Of a DNA stretch of 22,035 nucleotides, positions 9,601 through 21,072 are shown in pieces (within the stretch, counting starts at the first letter, position 1; the number at the start of each line of letters is the position of its first letter). Source of the stretch: Pelargonium cotyledonis (Eukaryota > Streptophyta > Magnoliopsida > Geraniales > Geraniaceae); assembly GCA_036897625.1 (NCBI GenBank), contig JAYMTA010001066.1, forward strand, positions 1 through 22,035. Direction: 5' to 3'. The notes beneath the pieces are model-generated. The model saw only the letters and a list, made by a program, of their open reading frames with translations. It was not told the origin of the DNA and did not search any database. The translations under genes and the position numbers were made by a program.

Positions 9601-12600
9601 TCAGTTGAATGGCTTGATGTGGAAAACTTGGCAGGCCGGCTTGTACGACTTCTTGACAGCTGCCTGTTCAAACTTCTTCGTCGCGCCCTCATTCTCTTCC
9701 AAGCTGTTTTGAAGAAAAAACTTGATCCACCAAGATGAGTTCCGTAATTTGGCCTGCACAGAAATGTCATTTCATCATGTCATTACACTCGCAAGAGTTC
9801 TGTTAAAAGAAACTAAACGTATACCAATTAAATGCACGAAAATCTACTTAAGGCTATGGTTTCTTCAGATTAATTCAATCTTATCTAACGTAGAAAACCA
9901 AGACAATACTGAAGTTACGACAAGAGCCGTATATTCATGCTCTGAACAGGTAGTTGCTGTATGTATTGACATTTATCATACCTAAAATGGTGTCATAAGG
10001 TCGAGCCGGCAATTTAATTTTCAGGTCGGGGTTGGGTCGGTTTTCAGGTTAGAAAAACTTAACCTGAACTCGGCTTGGGTAAGGTTGCGGATTTACATAG
10101 GAAATGCACGGGTTGGTGCAAGTAGCCTGACCCGATCTCGCAATATGCTGGTGGATTTTGGGTGTTTACGTTCAAGTGCAAAATGTCAGCTCTAGGTCAC
10201 ATGTGACATACCCAATGTCTATTGGGTTAGAGGTGAAAAGGCGAATGATACATTATGGAAAACTAAAGCTTGAGGTTCAAACAATTAGGAAACTTTAGTC
10301 CGATCTCTCAATAGTCAATACATATAGCAAAACGAATTGCAGCATGAGGAGTTTTTTCCCGGTACTTACTGTAGCATATATATAAATTTGGGATAGGAAG
10401 TATAGGTTGCAGCTACATCAGCTAACCATCTCACTTAGAGCTGACAACTTGGTTTTTGGGTTGTGTTCGGGTCTATAAGACCTGAACTGCAAGAGGTGCA
10501 GGTTTACCCGAACCGTACTTTTTCCATGGTAAACCCGACTGAAAATTAATCAAGTCTATATTATTGCTACCCGAATCAACAAAATGCAGGTCGATTTGGG
10601 GTGCGCATGGTCTTGGGTTCAAATTGTCAACTCTAATCTCACTAGATGACAAACCAGCATTACTACCTTTATTCAATACATAATATATACTGTTGTAAGT
10701 ATGAAAATATCAATTCAAAGACTATAATGAAGGTATATTCTGTCACTTCACTTCAATGATTACTTGTTCAGTTGTTAAAATGCAGCTTTATTAGTCAGTA
10801 GATTCGATACCCATCTATGGTTGCATCAAATATTCTCCAATTGGCACAATCAATCCAAAATCAAGTAGATTGAATTAATGTGAGATTCGAATGATCAAGG
10901 TCCATTTCACATCTAAGACGCTATCAAACAATAAAACAGTGAAAGTGTATCCAACATTTGTCACTTACTGGACGGCCAAATTTGGATAGCTCTGCAACTT
11001 TGGATTGATGTTGACCTGGATAGCCTGCACACGAAAATGAAAAGTCCGCAAAAATTCAGGAAACAAGCTACTTCCCGGATAAGAATAAATTCAAAAGTCA
11101 AAACAAAAAGGGCATGAATAAACATCCTTTATGCATCAAATAAAGTCAGTCTTCAACTATCTCAACAAGAAATTGCACCTATTTCATTGAGGGTTAGATT
11201 TTGAAAAAGATAAGAAATTTCAACAAAAAGAGAGCCTTATAAGGTATAAGGGATTTACCGGCAAATATAACAACACCATCAGCAGCCACCCTTGCCAATT
11301 CTGGTACAGTTTTGTTTAAGTACTTTGGAGACAAGTAATCTAAGGCATCAGAAACTATGATTAGAGAAAATGATTTTGGTCGATATGGCAAAGGAAACTT
11401 GATATCAGCCACACGCACAATGCCTTTGCGCACAAGACTCTTGCAGTTGGCATCAGCATCATCTACGTCATATGGCTCCACGCCCCAGGCCTCGGTATCC
11501 ACTCCTTTCAATAACTTAGATACCACTACACAAGTGTCTGGTCCCACATGCAACACTTTACGTATGCCATCACCATATGCCTTACTTAGAATCGGTAATG
11601 CTCTAAGAACTTCTGAAGTGCATGAAACACCTTCTGCAAAGATGCAATATCATTATCTGATTACCGAAACTGCTTTATATTGCTAATTTGCAACCAATTG
11701 TATTATGTAGCTAATCAACTAATATAAAACATAATCCCAGACCAATAACACTAGAAGTGTTGTGAGTGAAAGACTAAGAGAAAGAGAGAGAGAGAGATTA
11801 GACTTCCACGAGGTGGTTCCTCAATAATTACACAAACTTAGTAGTAGTTCAGTTAAAGTAGACAAATATATTTGAGAAAGTTCAGATATGCATACAGTAG
11901 GACTGCAAAATTTGGTTTGAACCGGGAAATTGGATTGGACCGGACCAGATGGTCTAAGCCAAAACCAAATGAATCCATTCGGTTAGGTCTTAGATCCTGG
12001 TTCAAATCATGTAAAGATCGATAAGAAAAAAATTCTTTCTAATATTTTCTATTATACAGTTTTTTTTTTTTGTGTGTGTGGTACAACTCACTTCATTATT
12101 ACTCCCCGAATTCACTCCGGTTTTAATTGTTTTCTCCTTATCTTCTCTTCAAACAATAAACTTTTATTTGAATGGGTCCAAACCGTTCCGGTCTTTGGTC
12201 CTCGTATTATAGACCCAATCCAGTCTAGAACCAATGCACAACCTAGCATACAGCATTTAGAAACTTCACTAGAACCTATACAAAGCTGGAACAAACAAAT
12301 CACACTCACATGCTGCAATAGAGCAATATACTTGATAATGGTATTTAATATATAACGTATACTTGAAGCAATAAACTTAAAGAAGAATTTACCTTCAATG
12401 TTACTAACTAAAGCCAAACTATCACTGCTGCTACCTGGCACACAAAACCAAAACATTAAGCCCAAAATAACGTCACAGAGGGAGAAAAAAAGTCGTAAAC
12501 TTTACACAGCAAGACTGGGTGACGTTCAGCTGATTCTATACTTTTGCAAATGAGTAACAACGAGTTCATGACCTCATCCTATTATTAGGAATTCAAGATG

Positions 12601-12890
12601 CGAGACAGAATACACACCTGATCCCTTATATAAGTACCCAATTAAAAGGATCGTGCCCTGAAATGTTTAGAAAATAAAAATAACAGTCAGTGCCTTCCAC
12701 GTTAAACAAAACCCACAACAAGGAGCTTAGCAATGAATGTGTTTGCAGGGAACTTAGCAAGGAAAAGTACCACAAGGAGCCCTATGGATAGAAAGGGTGA
12801 TGAGCGTGATTTTGAATAAGCTGAGCCCACAAATGGGATGCTACTGCCTTCAGAAGGACGCCGAGAAGGATTTACAGGTCTTCTTGACAT
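9601..12890 (-). CDS. CGR3: CGR2/CGR3-type Golgi pectin (homogalacturonan) methyltransferase, 261 aa
   Basis: Homologue of cotton Golgi-related proteins CGR2/CGR3, which methyl-esterify homogalacturonan in the Golgi. Coding exons on the minus strand: 12890-12771, 12657-12618, 12434-12393, 11633-11259, 11024-10969, 9753-9601, all GT-AG and in phase, ending in TGA. The N-terminus is MSRRPVNPSRRPSEGSSIPF. A single membrane anchor (PFLSIGLLVGTILLIGYLY) spans about residues 32-50. A SAM-binding motif I (VLHVGPDT) lies at about 94-101, followed by AWGVEPYD (about 116-123), VRVADIKFPLPY and IVSDALDYLSP. The tail includes SSWWIKFF and PACQVFHIKPFN. Arabidopsis CGR3 is about 258 aa, so the model is full length. 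I cannot separate CGR2 from CGR3, so the symbol marks the family. Intron 3 (11634-12392) and intron 5 (9754-10968) contain hAT-type MITEs. The 5'UTR is probably split by a long intron. Confidence 0.93.
10001..10194. mobile_element. Degraded hAT-type MITE in CGR intron 5
   Basis: The left end TCGAGCCGGCAATTT and right end AAATGTCAGCTCTA are imperfect inverted repeats (8-9 of 12 positions match) and belong to the same terminal type as 10436-10635. The flanks (GTCATAAG/GTCACATG) only weakly resemble an 8-bp duplication. Confidence 0.55.
10436..10635. mobile_element. hAT-type MITE, 200 bp, with exact 8-bp TSD, in CGR intron 5
   Basis: The terminal inverted repeats are TAGAGCTGACAACTT on the left and AAATTGTCAACTCTA on the right. 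They are flanked by perfect 8-bp direct repeats, ATCTCACT, at 10428-10435 and 10636-10643. The interior is non-coding with GGGTT/AACCC blocks. It lies about 240 bp from the degraded relative at 10001-10194 in the same intron. Confidence 0.88.
11777..11797. repeat. (GA)n microsatellite in CGR intron 3
   Basis: Run of GA dinucleotides with one AAA interruption. Confidence 0.85.
11898..12245. mobile_element. hAT-type MITE, 348 bp, with exact 8-bp TSD, in CGR intron 3
   Basis: The ends are TAGGACTGCAAAATTTGG and CCAATGCACAACCTA, which are inverted and imperfect. They resemble the common plant TAGGGGTGTGCA-type hAT termini. Subterminal sequence is rich in CCGGTCC/GGACCGG. Perfect flanking 8-bp repeats GCATACAG lie at 11890-11897 and 12246-12253. 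There is no transposase, so it is non-autonomous. It contains a T tract plus TG repeat near 12060-12080. Confidence 0.85.
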
Positions 12891-14049
12891 AGTTGTGTGA
12901 TAATGACAGCCCTACAAAGCCTTTAGAATTAGATAAAGAGAGCATCTAACAAATGTTTCTTACGCTAAAAGGTATCGTTTAGTTAAATGATTCTATAATA
13001 GTGTTGCATTCTTGCATTAATTGATAAAAATATCCTCTGATGCTGTTTTATGAATAAGTGGAGTAATTTGAAACTTTTTTGTATAGGTAAACTTTAAAAA
13101 TTAAATATGGTAACGGGTCAACTACTTCCTCGACACTATGATGTTTTGATGTCAGCTTTACTGAAATGGTATAAAAAAAGCATTAGGCGAAACTTATATA
13201 TATTCAGAATACTCCAGTCTAAATGGAAGAATCAACATGAAACTCCACAGACCGTGAGTCTCTCAGCACATATGAGAAATGCCTTGCCATGAATACACAT
13301 ATAATATGTGAATACCCAATAGCATTCAAACGAGCAAGTATATCTGTACCCTTATTCTTTAAAATTTTCTTAGACCTAAAAAGTCAAGAGAATCTTTTGT
13401 AGCAGTATTTACAAATTTACAGCCAAATCCTTCTTTTTAGCACGTTGTGTAGGTTGGGGCCTTTTACGATGTGAAAATAAACAAGGTGATATTCTGTTAA
13501 CTATGCTTTTAATATAAGTGAATTCTTTTATTTAACTGCAACACAGAGAGGTACTCTCTTTCATTTATTGGACAGTAATGCAAACAGTTGAGATGCTTAA
13601 TTATGTGTTAGTCATAACAATATTTAATATGATCATATTTATTGTGTCTTGGTAAATCTAAGGTTCTCATCTACATAACATTTTAAAGTGAACTTGTTCT
13701 CATCTTTTCGATTCTTCCTCATATCACAATCTAAATTCATATTTGAACGACATCATGAAATCAACCTCTCAAAAAGATCCAACCATCGAATCTTCATTTT
13801 CTTCTTTGACTGTTCAAAAGGTTAAATAATTTGATGAATTCCCTCACAATCCCAAACCAAACAAACACCTTTCAAAATCTTTCCTCTTCAGTAGTTGAAT
13901 CACTTCCTACCATCTCTTATTTTGTATCCACTCCCACCAAAATTCAAATGAGTGTCAAACATTTTTTCCCGCAAAATCAAAGATAATTTATTTAGAAGTA
14001 CTTTCTATTATTGTTAGTTCAAGCATAACTTACTTCCTAAAAAAAGATA

Positions 14050-15010
14050 ATGGACACTGATTTCGGGACATAGATAGTAACTTTTTCAAACATTTGTCAA
14101 TGACACATCATTGCATTTCCATCCAAAAGCACAAATACTACGGACAAAAATCAACATTCAAGACAATCTCATTTCTTCATTTAGTTCCTTCAATAATTGA
14201 ACACACCCATTATCCTTCATTCTTCAAGCTACACAATTCAAACACACAAGAGCCAATTCCCAACAACCCAAAGAAAAAATGACTAATTAGGAACCCCAAT
14301 TTTAAAGGAGGTCCAGACTGTAGACCAATTTTGGGACAGACAAGTTAGTATCTTTATCAAACTTTTTTTAAGGACCCGTCATTGCATTTCCATCCAAATA
14401 CACAAATACCACAAACAAAAATCAATATTCAAGACAATGTCATTTCTTCATTTGGTTCCCACAATAATTAAACAAACTCACCAGAGCCAATTCCCATCAG
14501 CCCAGATAAAAAATGACTAACTTGGATTCTAAAACTTAAAGAAATATTTGATATTGACCCATAGTTGCATTTCCATCCAAAAACACAAATACCAACTAAG
14601 AAATTCAATATTCAAGAAACATGACAACTCATAGAGCCTCATTCAGTTCCTTCAATAATTAAACACACCCATTATCCTTCATTCTTTACACTACACAATT
14701 CAAACACACGATAGCCAATTCCCAGCAACCCAGATCACAAAAGCCTAATTTGGAACCCAAAGTTTAAAGAAAGTGGAGACTAATTTCAGGACATAGAAAG
14801 TCACATCTTTTTCAAACATTTGTAATCGACCCATCATTCCATTTCCATCCAAAGCACAAATACCACCTCCAAAAATCAATATCAAGACAGTATCATTTCC
14901 TCATTTAGTTCCTTCAATAATCAAACACACCCAATTTCCTTCATCCTCTAAACTACTCAATTCAAACACACCAGAGCCAATTCCCAACAACCCAGATCGC
15001 AAATGACTCC
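14050..15010. repeat. About four diverged tandem repeats (~270 bp unit) in the CGR 5'UTR intron
   Basis: An anchor block, gCATTTCCATCCAAA(N)CACAAATACC, recurs at about 14113, 14384, 14567 and 14839 (spacings about 271, 183 and 272 bp). Shared flanking blocks are TTCTTCATTTAGTTCCTTCA, ATAATTNAACACACCCA, GAGCCAATTCCCA and CAACCCAGAT. The third interval is short because an internal segment is missing. No coding potential is seen. Confidence 0.85.
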
Positions 15011-15181
15011 ATTGACCTCGAAAAACAATAAACCAATCAAAACCCACACAACAAAGCAGAACCCAGATGCCAAAAACTCAATTAAAGAATCATAAACGCA
15101 AAACCAGTAAGACCCAGATCAGCTAGAAGCACCAAATCACCATAGAAAAGTAGAGAAAAAAGAGGAGAGTGAGTCGCTTAC

Positions 15182-15300
15182 CTGCGATCTAGATCGGAGA
15201 GAAGCAGAAATTGAGGGTCTAACGCTTAAGGTCAGGATCCAGATCTGCACACACTGATCTGTATAAGGAATATTGTATTCACAGTCCTTAGCTGCAATGA
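15182..15300 (-). other. Probable non-coding first exon (5'UTR) of the CGR-type gene
   Basis: On the minus strand this stretch ends in GATCGCAG followed by a strong donor (GTAAGC, 15181 downward). A matching acceptor (TTTGTAG) ends at 12912, 22 nt before the CGR start codon. This predicts a 2,270-nt 5'UTR intron (15181-12912). The upstream boundary near 15300 is a guess. Long 5'UTR introns are common in plant housekeeping genes. An RNA read spanning 15182/12911 would settle it. Confidence 0.5.
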
Positions 15301-16646
15301 GAGAGACTGAGAGTGAAACTCGGATTTTTTTTCATTTTTTAATAATCTTTTATGCGCCGATCATGGCTCGTACCGTTACAGTGAGCGCGCCATTTTCCCG
15401 GTGGCGGAAATTGGGCTTTTATGTTTTCTCTAAGCCCAAACACTTTCGATTCCTTACAATTTTTTAATCAGTTAAATTACATGACTCATTTATTAGCGGA
15501 TTGATACGACAAACATGTATATAATAGAGTTTAAAATTACAAAACAAAACTTAACACGTTTAAATAAATAAATTGATATTGATCTGACATGACATGATAT
15601 ATTTGGTTTGCTTAACTTAGTTATTTTCTACCTGGTATGTTTACAAATTTACATTTTTATCTTTTAATAGATGGTAATGATACAAATAAACTCATTAGGT
15701 AAGAGAATTAATTACATAATTAAGAACATGTAACTTTGAACCCCACCTCGACAACCAATAAAGTCAAATACGGAGTCGCTTCCACATTCCTATAAATTGC
15801 ATCTTCGCACTCGTGCCCCCTTCATCCACAAGAGTTAAGGCAGTTGAAGAGACTAACATGTCACATTGAGTGATCTTTACTTGCACTTCATATGTAGTTT
15901 GCACAAAAAGTTATCATGCCGCAAGAAGACCGCTTCACATTTTCTTCATAGTCAATCTTCACAATAGGCTATCATGCCACAATGAGAGCTCTCACGCCAC
16001 AACAAGAGCTCTCACATCTCCTTTATACTTAATCTTCGCAAGAGGCAATCATTCACTATAAAACTTTTACATCTCTTCTCCATACTGATTCTCTGGGAAA
16101 CTCCTTTAATGCTCTCAAGATCCCTGCCTTGCTAGGTTACCGCCTTGTTGGGTCGTCTTCAAGTATGACATATGGCCAAGTCGCCTCCAAGTCTCTCGTC
16201 TCGTTGAGTACATTTTAGCATTTTTGCTTTATTAGGATATAGTCAAGTTTCTCATCCTTATCAGAATACAATCAAGACACTTCACCTCATTGGAATTCAT
16301 TCGAGGCTCCTCCCCTATTTAAGGCTAACTAAAGAGATAATACATATCAACAAAGAGTTTGATGATTAAAAGCCAACAACCAAATGAAATATAAAACTTC
16401 ACTAAAAGAGGTCCTAAAACCTATTTAGCTATTTTGTACAAATATGGGCATGATTATAAGAAGACACCACAAAAATGCAAATTTCATGTAAATTTCTACG
16501 AAGGGACAACTCATGGGGTCCAATAATTTTGATAGTGAAGTTATAAATTTTAATAAGTATTTTGTTTTTTATTTTTAAATGACACATCTATAGATCCATC
16601 AACAAGTGGAGACGGTCTAAGTCACAAAATATAGTATTAGATTATT
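15301..16646. other. Intergenic DNA upstream of the CGR first exon
   Basis: No gene seen. At about 15890-16090 there are short diverged direct repeats (ATCATGCCRCAA twice, AGAGCTCTCAC twice, and TTCATAGTCAATCTTC-like blocks). They look like decayed repetitive DNA, possibly an old LTR fragment. Confidence 0.4.
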
Positions 16647-16664
16647 AAGATTAAAATTATATAA

Positions 16665-17215
16665 CATGCAAAATAAAATCACTTAACCCCCACGCCACCT
16701 CTCTCTCTTTCTGCTAAAGCTTGAGTACAATTGTAGCCGCCTTTGGCGGAGCTTCACCTTCGGTATCGTCAAGAGACCTTGGAGTCCAAGCAACGGGCCG
16801 TCTTCAGTTCAGATCTTGGTCTTACTGGTAGTTTCTTTAGTTCTCTAGTTTGTTTCTTTAGTGTTCTGTCTTCCCTTGTTGGAAGTTTATTTTTGCATGT
16901 TTTTTTGGTAGTTTATATATGTTTTCCTTTGTTGGAAGTGGTTGATATGGTGATTCGCAGTCCGGTACGAATAGTGAATTATGGAATAGCCTTGTCGGGT
17001 CTCTCGTTAGGACTCGAAATGTCAGGATTGAATTGCTATATTGAAAGATTTTGGTTGTTCTTGAGACTGATATTGTCTCTAAAGGGCTAGAGATCACCGA
17101 TGTATGGGATAAGATTTGCTTTGTTTTGTACGTCTATGTCTGATTTAGTTTGAGTATGTTAGAATATCTAATGTATTCAATATTTGAGTATTAATAAAAG
17201 TCGCTTTCCACTAAA
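16665..17215 (+). mobile_element. Retroposed non-autonomous element (551 bp) with 18-bp TSD
   Basis: An exact 18-bp direct repeat, AAGATTAAAATTATATAA, flanks the element at 16647-16664 and 17216-17233. The 3' end reads AATAAAAGTCGCTTTCCACT followed by A, a poly(A)-signal-like tail. Long variable duplications with an A-tail are the mark of target-primed reverse transcription (LINE machinery). It carries an open frame (16743-17090, 115 codons) that matches no family I know. The 5' two-thirds is homologous to the inverted copy at 17634-18293, with two internal gaps relative to it. It may be an internally deleted LINE derivative or a SINE-like or transcript-derived retroposon. Confidence 0.7.
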
Positions 17216-17233
17216 AAGATTAAAATTATATAA

Positions 17234-17633
17234 AACTCCAAAAATGGACATGCCAATGTAAATACAAAACTTCGTGTAGCACATGTTGTTTTCTTTGATA
17301 GTGACCTAATATTAGAGTATGATTTTCAGTATTAATAAATTGATTTATTATCAAATTATAAGTTAGATTGATTTGACTTATTCATATATGTGTGTCATGT
17401 GACATGATTACTAGCTAAATTACTTTGTATAGGGTTATTGTTTATAATTGATTAAAAAATTATGTTCCAAACGGACAATGAACAATATTTTAAGCGGATT
17501 GAGTCCACAATACTTAATTAGTTTTAACTATTCAATCAACAAACTATTCATTGAAATTGAGCGTGGGGAGTTCGATGACCTTTGTAATGAACGTGAATGA
17601 AAGAGTGTTCAATATTTCGTGAATAGAGTCATA
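17234..17633. other. Unassigned AT-rich spacer between the two related repeats
   Basis: No gene, terminal repeat or homology to the flanking elements was seen. Confidence 0.4.
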
Positions 17634-18293
17634 AATTCTTATCAAACGAAAATGTAGTGGTACGAGGCTCGCATGACGAAGGACCAGTCGTGGAGCTGAA
17701 GCTGATATAGCTATTAGGGAGGTTCTTAGTTACTACATTGTTGAACCCTAAACCCTGAGAAACCATTTTCCTATGATGACCAACAAAGAGAACCACATAA
17801 TCAAACAGAAAATAAAAAAACTTTCCAAGATAGCAATCCAATCCTCGCATCTCAAGTTTTAACGCGAGACCCGACAAGGTTATTCAAGACTTCACTATCC
17901 GTATCGGACCGTGAATAACCATAACAACCACTTTTAACGAGGGAAGGCATACCGAAACTACCAACAAAATACAAAAAAACAAACTTCCAACAAGAGAAGA
18001 CAGACCACTAAAGAAACAACTAAAAAACTAAGGAACTACCGGAAAACAATAAGTGGCAAAACTGCAATTTCTGGCAGTGAAAATAGTAGCGACGCGGATG
18101 TCGTTACGATCCAGATCTGGACTGAAGACGACGTGTTGCTTGGACTCCAGCGTCTCCTGTCGATACCGACAGTGAGATCAGGCGGTGAGCAGAGGGCGGA
18201 ACTCCGACAGGATAGAGAGGGCAAAGAGAGTAGAGATGGTGAGCAGAAGGTGGAGCTCTTATGGCAAAGCCGCCAGAGGCAGCTGCAACTGTT
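17634..18293 (-). mobile_element. Longer inverted relative of the 16665-17215 retroposon
   Basis: Read on the minus strand, it matches the plus-strand element from CAGTTGCAGCTGCCTCTGGC onward. Shared blocks include GGAGTCCAAGCAAC, GTCGTCTTCAGT, CTTGTTGGAAGTTT, CCTTGTCGGGTCTC and GATTGNATTGCTAT. It carries two extra segments near its 5' end that the other copy lacks, and diverges from it after about 17815. Beyond that point is a short open frame beginning MVSQGLGFNN and ending FSFDKNL, of unknown identity. No clear target duplication or A-tail was found, so the limits are approximate. Confidence 0.6.
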
Positions 18294-20825
18294 TTAATAC
18301 ATTGATATTATTTCTAATCGTCTAAACATTCTAAATAAAATATATGTTTGACCAAACATTGAATATTATATGGATAAATATTTACACCTGTTTGTGAATA
18401 ACTGTAGGTGCTACCAAATTTTATACATGCACGATTGTTCCAACTTGAATTTTTTTGTTCAAGCAATCAACACCCTTTTGAATGTGTTAGTTTACGCTAA
18501 TAGACATACAAATAACACAATTTTCTTGTCTAATTAGGTAGAGAAATAATGACCTGATACCAAGATTGTTAAAATATAAATCTTTAATTATCATCTTGAC
18601 TTCATAATTAAGTTTTCCATTTATAAAATTATATTGTTAATGACCGACACTTATGCATGTCTACGATAGTTTGACATGTCACGAATTAACATTCTTAATT
18701 GCTTTAATAAATTTTGTGGGTGTAAAATGTCCGCCTAATCTAATTTAAATGTGTCTAGACTGAGTATTAAACATTAACTATACATGAGACTCCGAATGCT
18801 AATTTGAATGTCTTGTCTCAAAGTAAATGTACATTTCCTCTTTCTATTTTTTGTTTATGTTTAGAAAAAAAAAAGAGTAGTTTTTAATTTGCACTTCACC
18901 CACAAATTAATCTTTTTATCTTTACTTAAGGTTTTTAGTTTGGAACTCAAAAAATGCAACCGTTCTAAGATTTGGTTGGTAGAGATTTTTCGTCATTGTT
19001 GTCATTCCTATAATTTGGTTTCTGATTAAATATTGGAATAGTACAAAAATGTACTAGTAGATGTAAGGCCTATTTATATTTTGAAGCATAAGAAATTAGT
19101 ATTGAATTTTGGAGTCCCCTTGAATATTGTAGCTAGCTATTTTTCTTTATTCATAGTAAGAATCATGGCTTTTACCCATCATTTAAAATGATGCCCCAGT
19201 AAGAACACAAGAGGTAGCACAACAATTTCTAGTCTCAACACTAAAAAGAAAGCTACATGTATAAATTAAACAAAATGTCCAATTGATCCATCACTTTAAA
19301 TATTGCATAGACATGTTAATTACAGTTGGCTACTAAGTTGTGTTTAGGATCTCCAATTCTATTACACAAATGTTGACAGTTTTCCAAATAGAAAAATGCA
19401 GCTAGTAGATGCGTGATTGACATTTCAGCTCAGCCTTGGAGGCCCAACCTTAAATATACATGACATACATTTGATTGATTTGTGATATAAAATATTTAAC
19501 AAGTGCTGAAAATGGAATCAGATGGTTAGGCTTTCAGATGGAAGAAAGTTCCAAATTAAAGTAGTAAGTAAATAGCTGCATTGATAGTACAGATTGGTAG
19601 GTAGTAGGCAGCAGAAAAGACATGGTTGGGTTAGGTTGGGTTGAGCTGGGCAGGAAAGGATTGAACCTGCATAACATAACATAATATAACAGTAAAAAAC
19701 ATAACATATCATAAACCTAGCTAAACCTAAACCCTAGGTGCATGGTGTTAGCTATGGCAGCCAAGGCAAAGACAGTGCAGTGGTAGCCCTAACCCTAAGC
19801 AGGAAAAAGGAGAGAAGAAGAAGAAGAAGACTTGGGGTTGATAGTGTATGAGTACAAGTAGTAGAGTGTATGTCAGGTGAAAGAGCTACATCTGGATCGG
19901 GCCCTTACTGTTATTGCTTCACCAATTATGGCTGGACCCTTTTTTGATTTAATGCCTCACAGGACAACCACCTTGCTACCATCTCTAGCCTATCACTAAT
20001 TTAGTCTTTGTTTGTTAGTGAATACAAGAATCAATAACTATTCACACTATGTTAAGTGCTTGTGTAGCCATCTACTTGGTTTTTTTTTCCGGAGATAACG
20101 TTGCAGATTTTTTCAGATGTTTTCACTTCATATGAGCTATTCTCATTTTATCTCTACTTTTGATTGGTTAGATTAATGGCTTAAATATATCCTTTAATTC
20201 ATATTAAAGTGTTGTGCTGAGAACAAAAACTTAAAATTCTTTCAATCAAGAAAAAAAATCATAGTGCCTTGAACCCAAATTTGATATGAGTTAGCCTTAT
20301 ATATAGTTCGATATACTCGTTTTTACTTTATGCAGTAGACAATTGTATTTTTATGGACGACCTTCAGTCGGAAGACTCATATGTGATATGGGTCAATCTC
20401 AAATTTAGAGTATAGTACTTGCATGAAGCATAATTTATAAGGTCGACCGTGAATATGATTGAATCTATAAACTTTTTTATGTTATACTTTTTATACTTAA
20501 TATACAATACCTAAAGATGGTTTTACTAAACAATTTAATTTGAATATCGTTTCAAGAGGTTGATTTATTGCCAAACAAGTTCTTACTATCTTTTTATCTC
20601 TACAAACACTTTGCCTTAATAGATTAGAAAAAAACCATAATTTATTACTTCCAATTTCATTTGTGCACTTATATGTTCTTGAAACCCTAAAAACTCTCAA
20701 ATGAAGCTTGTGATGATAAAAGGAACACATATTCGATGAAACAAGGTCTTCAAGTGCAAACTAACAATAAAACCAATATTAAGAAGAAGAACATGGAGGT
20801 AAAACAAACCCACAAAAATCAAAAT
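18294..20825. other. Long intergenic region, no gene recognised
   Basis: AT-rich with stops in all frames. A short block at 19660-19800 has repeated CATAAC motifs and AAACCCTA (telo-box-like) motifs. A (GAA)n run lies at about 19813-19830. I looked for known conserved plant miRNA mature sequences by eye and saw none. Confidence 0.45.
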
Positions 20826-20857
20826 GAGAGAGAGAGAGAGAAAGAGAAAGAGAGAGG
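20826..20857. repeat. (GA)n tract
   Basis: Imperfect GA/GAAA run. Confidence 0.85.
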
Positions 20858-20975
20858 ATCTTTGTCAAGAAAGGAAACACCACAGTTGTGTCGTACCTTT
20901 CTCGAATATATCTTGGGATCGCACGCAATGCCACACACCACACCACACCACCTGCTTCAATCTCTTCTTCATCAA

Positions 20976-20999
20976 ACACAACACAACACAACACAACAC
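20976..20999. repeat. (ACAAC)n pentanucleotide microsatellite
   Basis: About five CAACA units. It follows an ACACC-rich stretch at 20930-20952. Confidence 0.85.
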
Positions 21000-21072
21000 T
21001 AGTTTCTTTCTTTATTTATTTATTTTAATACACTCACTCACTAGAGTCTACATAGATAAGTAGGGCAGGCCA

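Noticed and set aside
14094-14282. 62-codon open frame in the tandem repeat
   Set aside because: It is not preserved in the other repeat copies and has no protein-like composition; it lies in the predicted 5'UTR intron.
14050-15010. CRISPR-like array
   Set aside because: The units are about 270 bp, diverged and contiguous, without short repeats and unique spacers, in a plant nuclear context.
16743-17090. 115-codon open frame as a host gene
   Set aside because: It lies entirely within the retroposon bounded by the 18-bp duplication. The inverted relative differs by insertions that break the frame.
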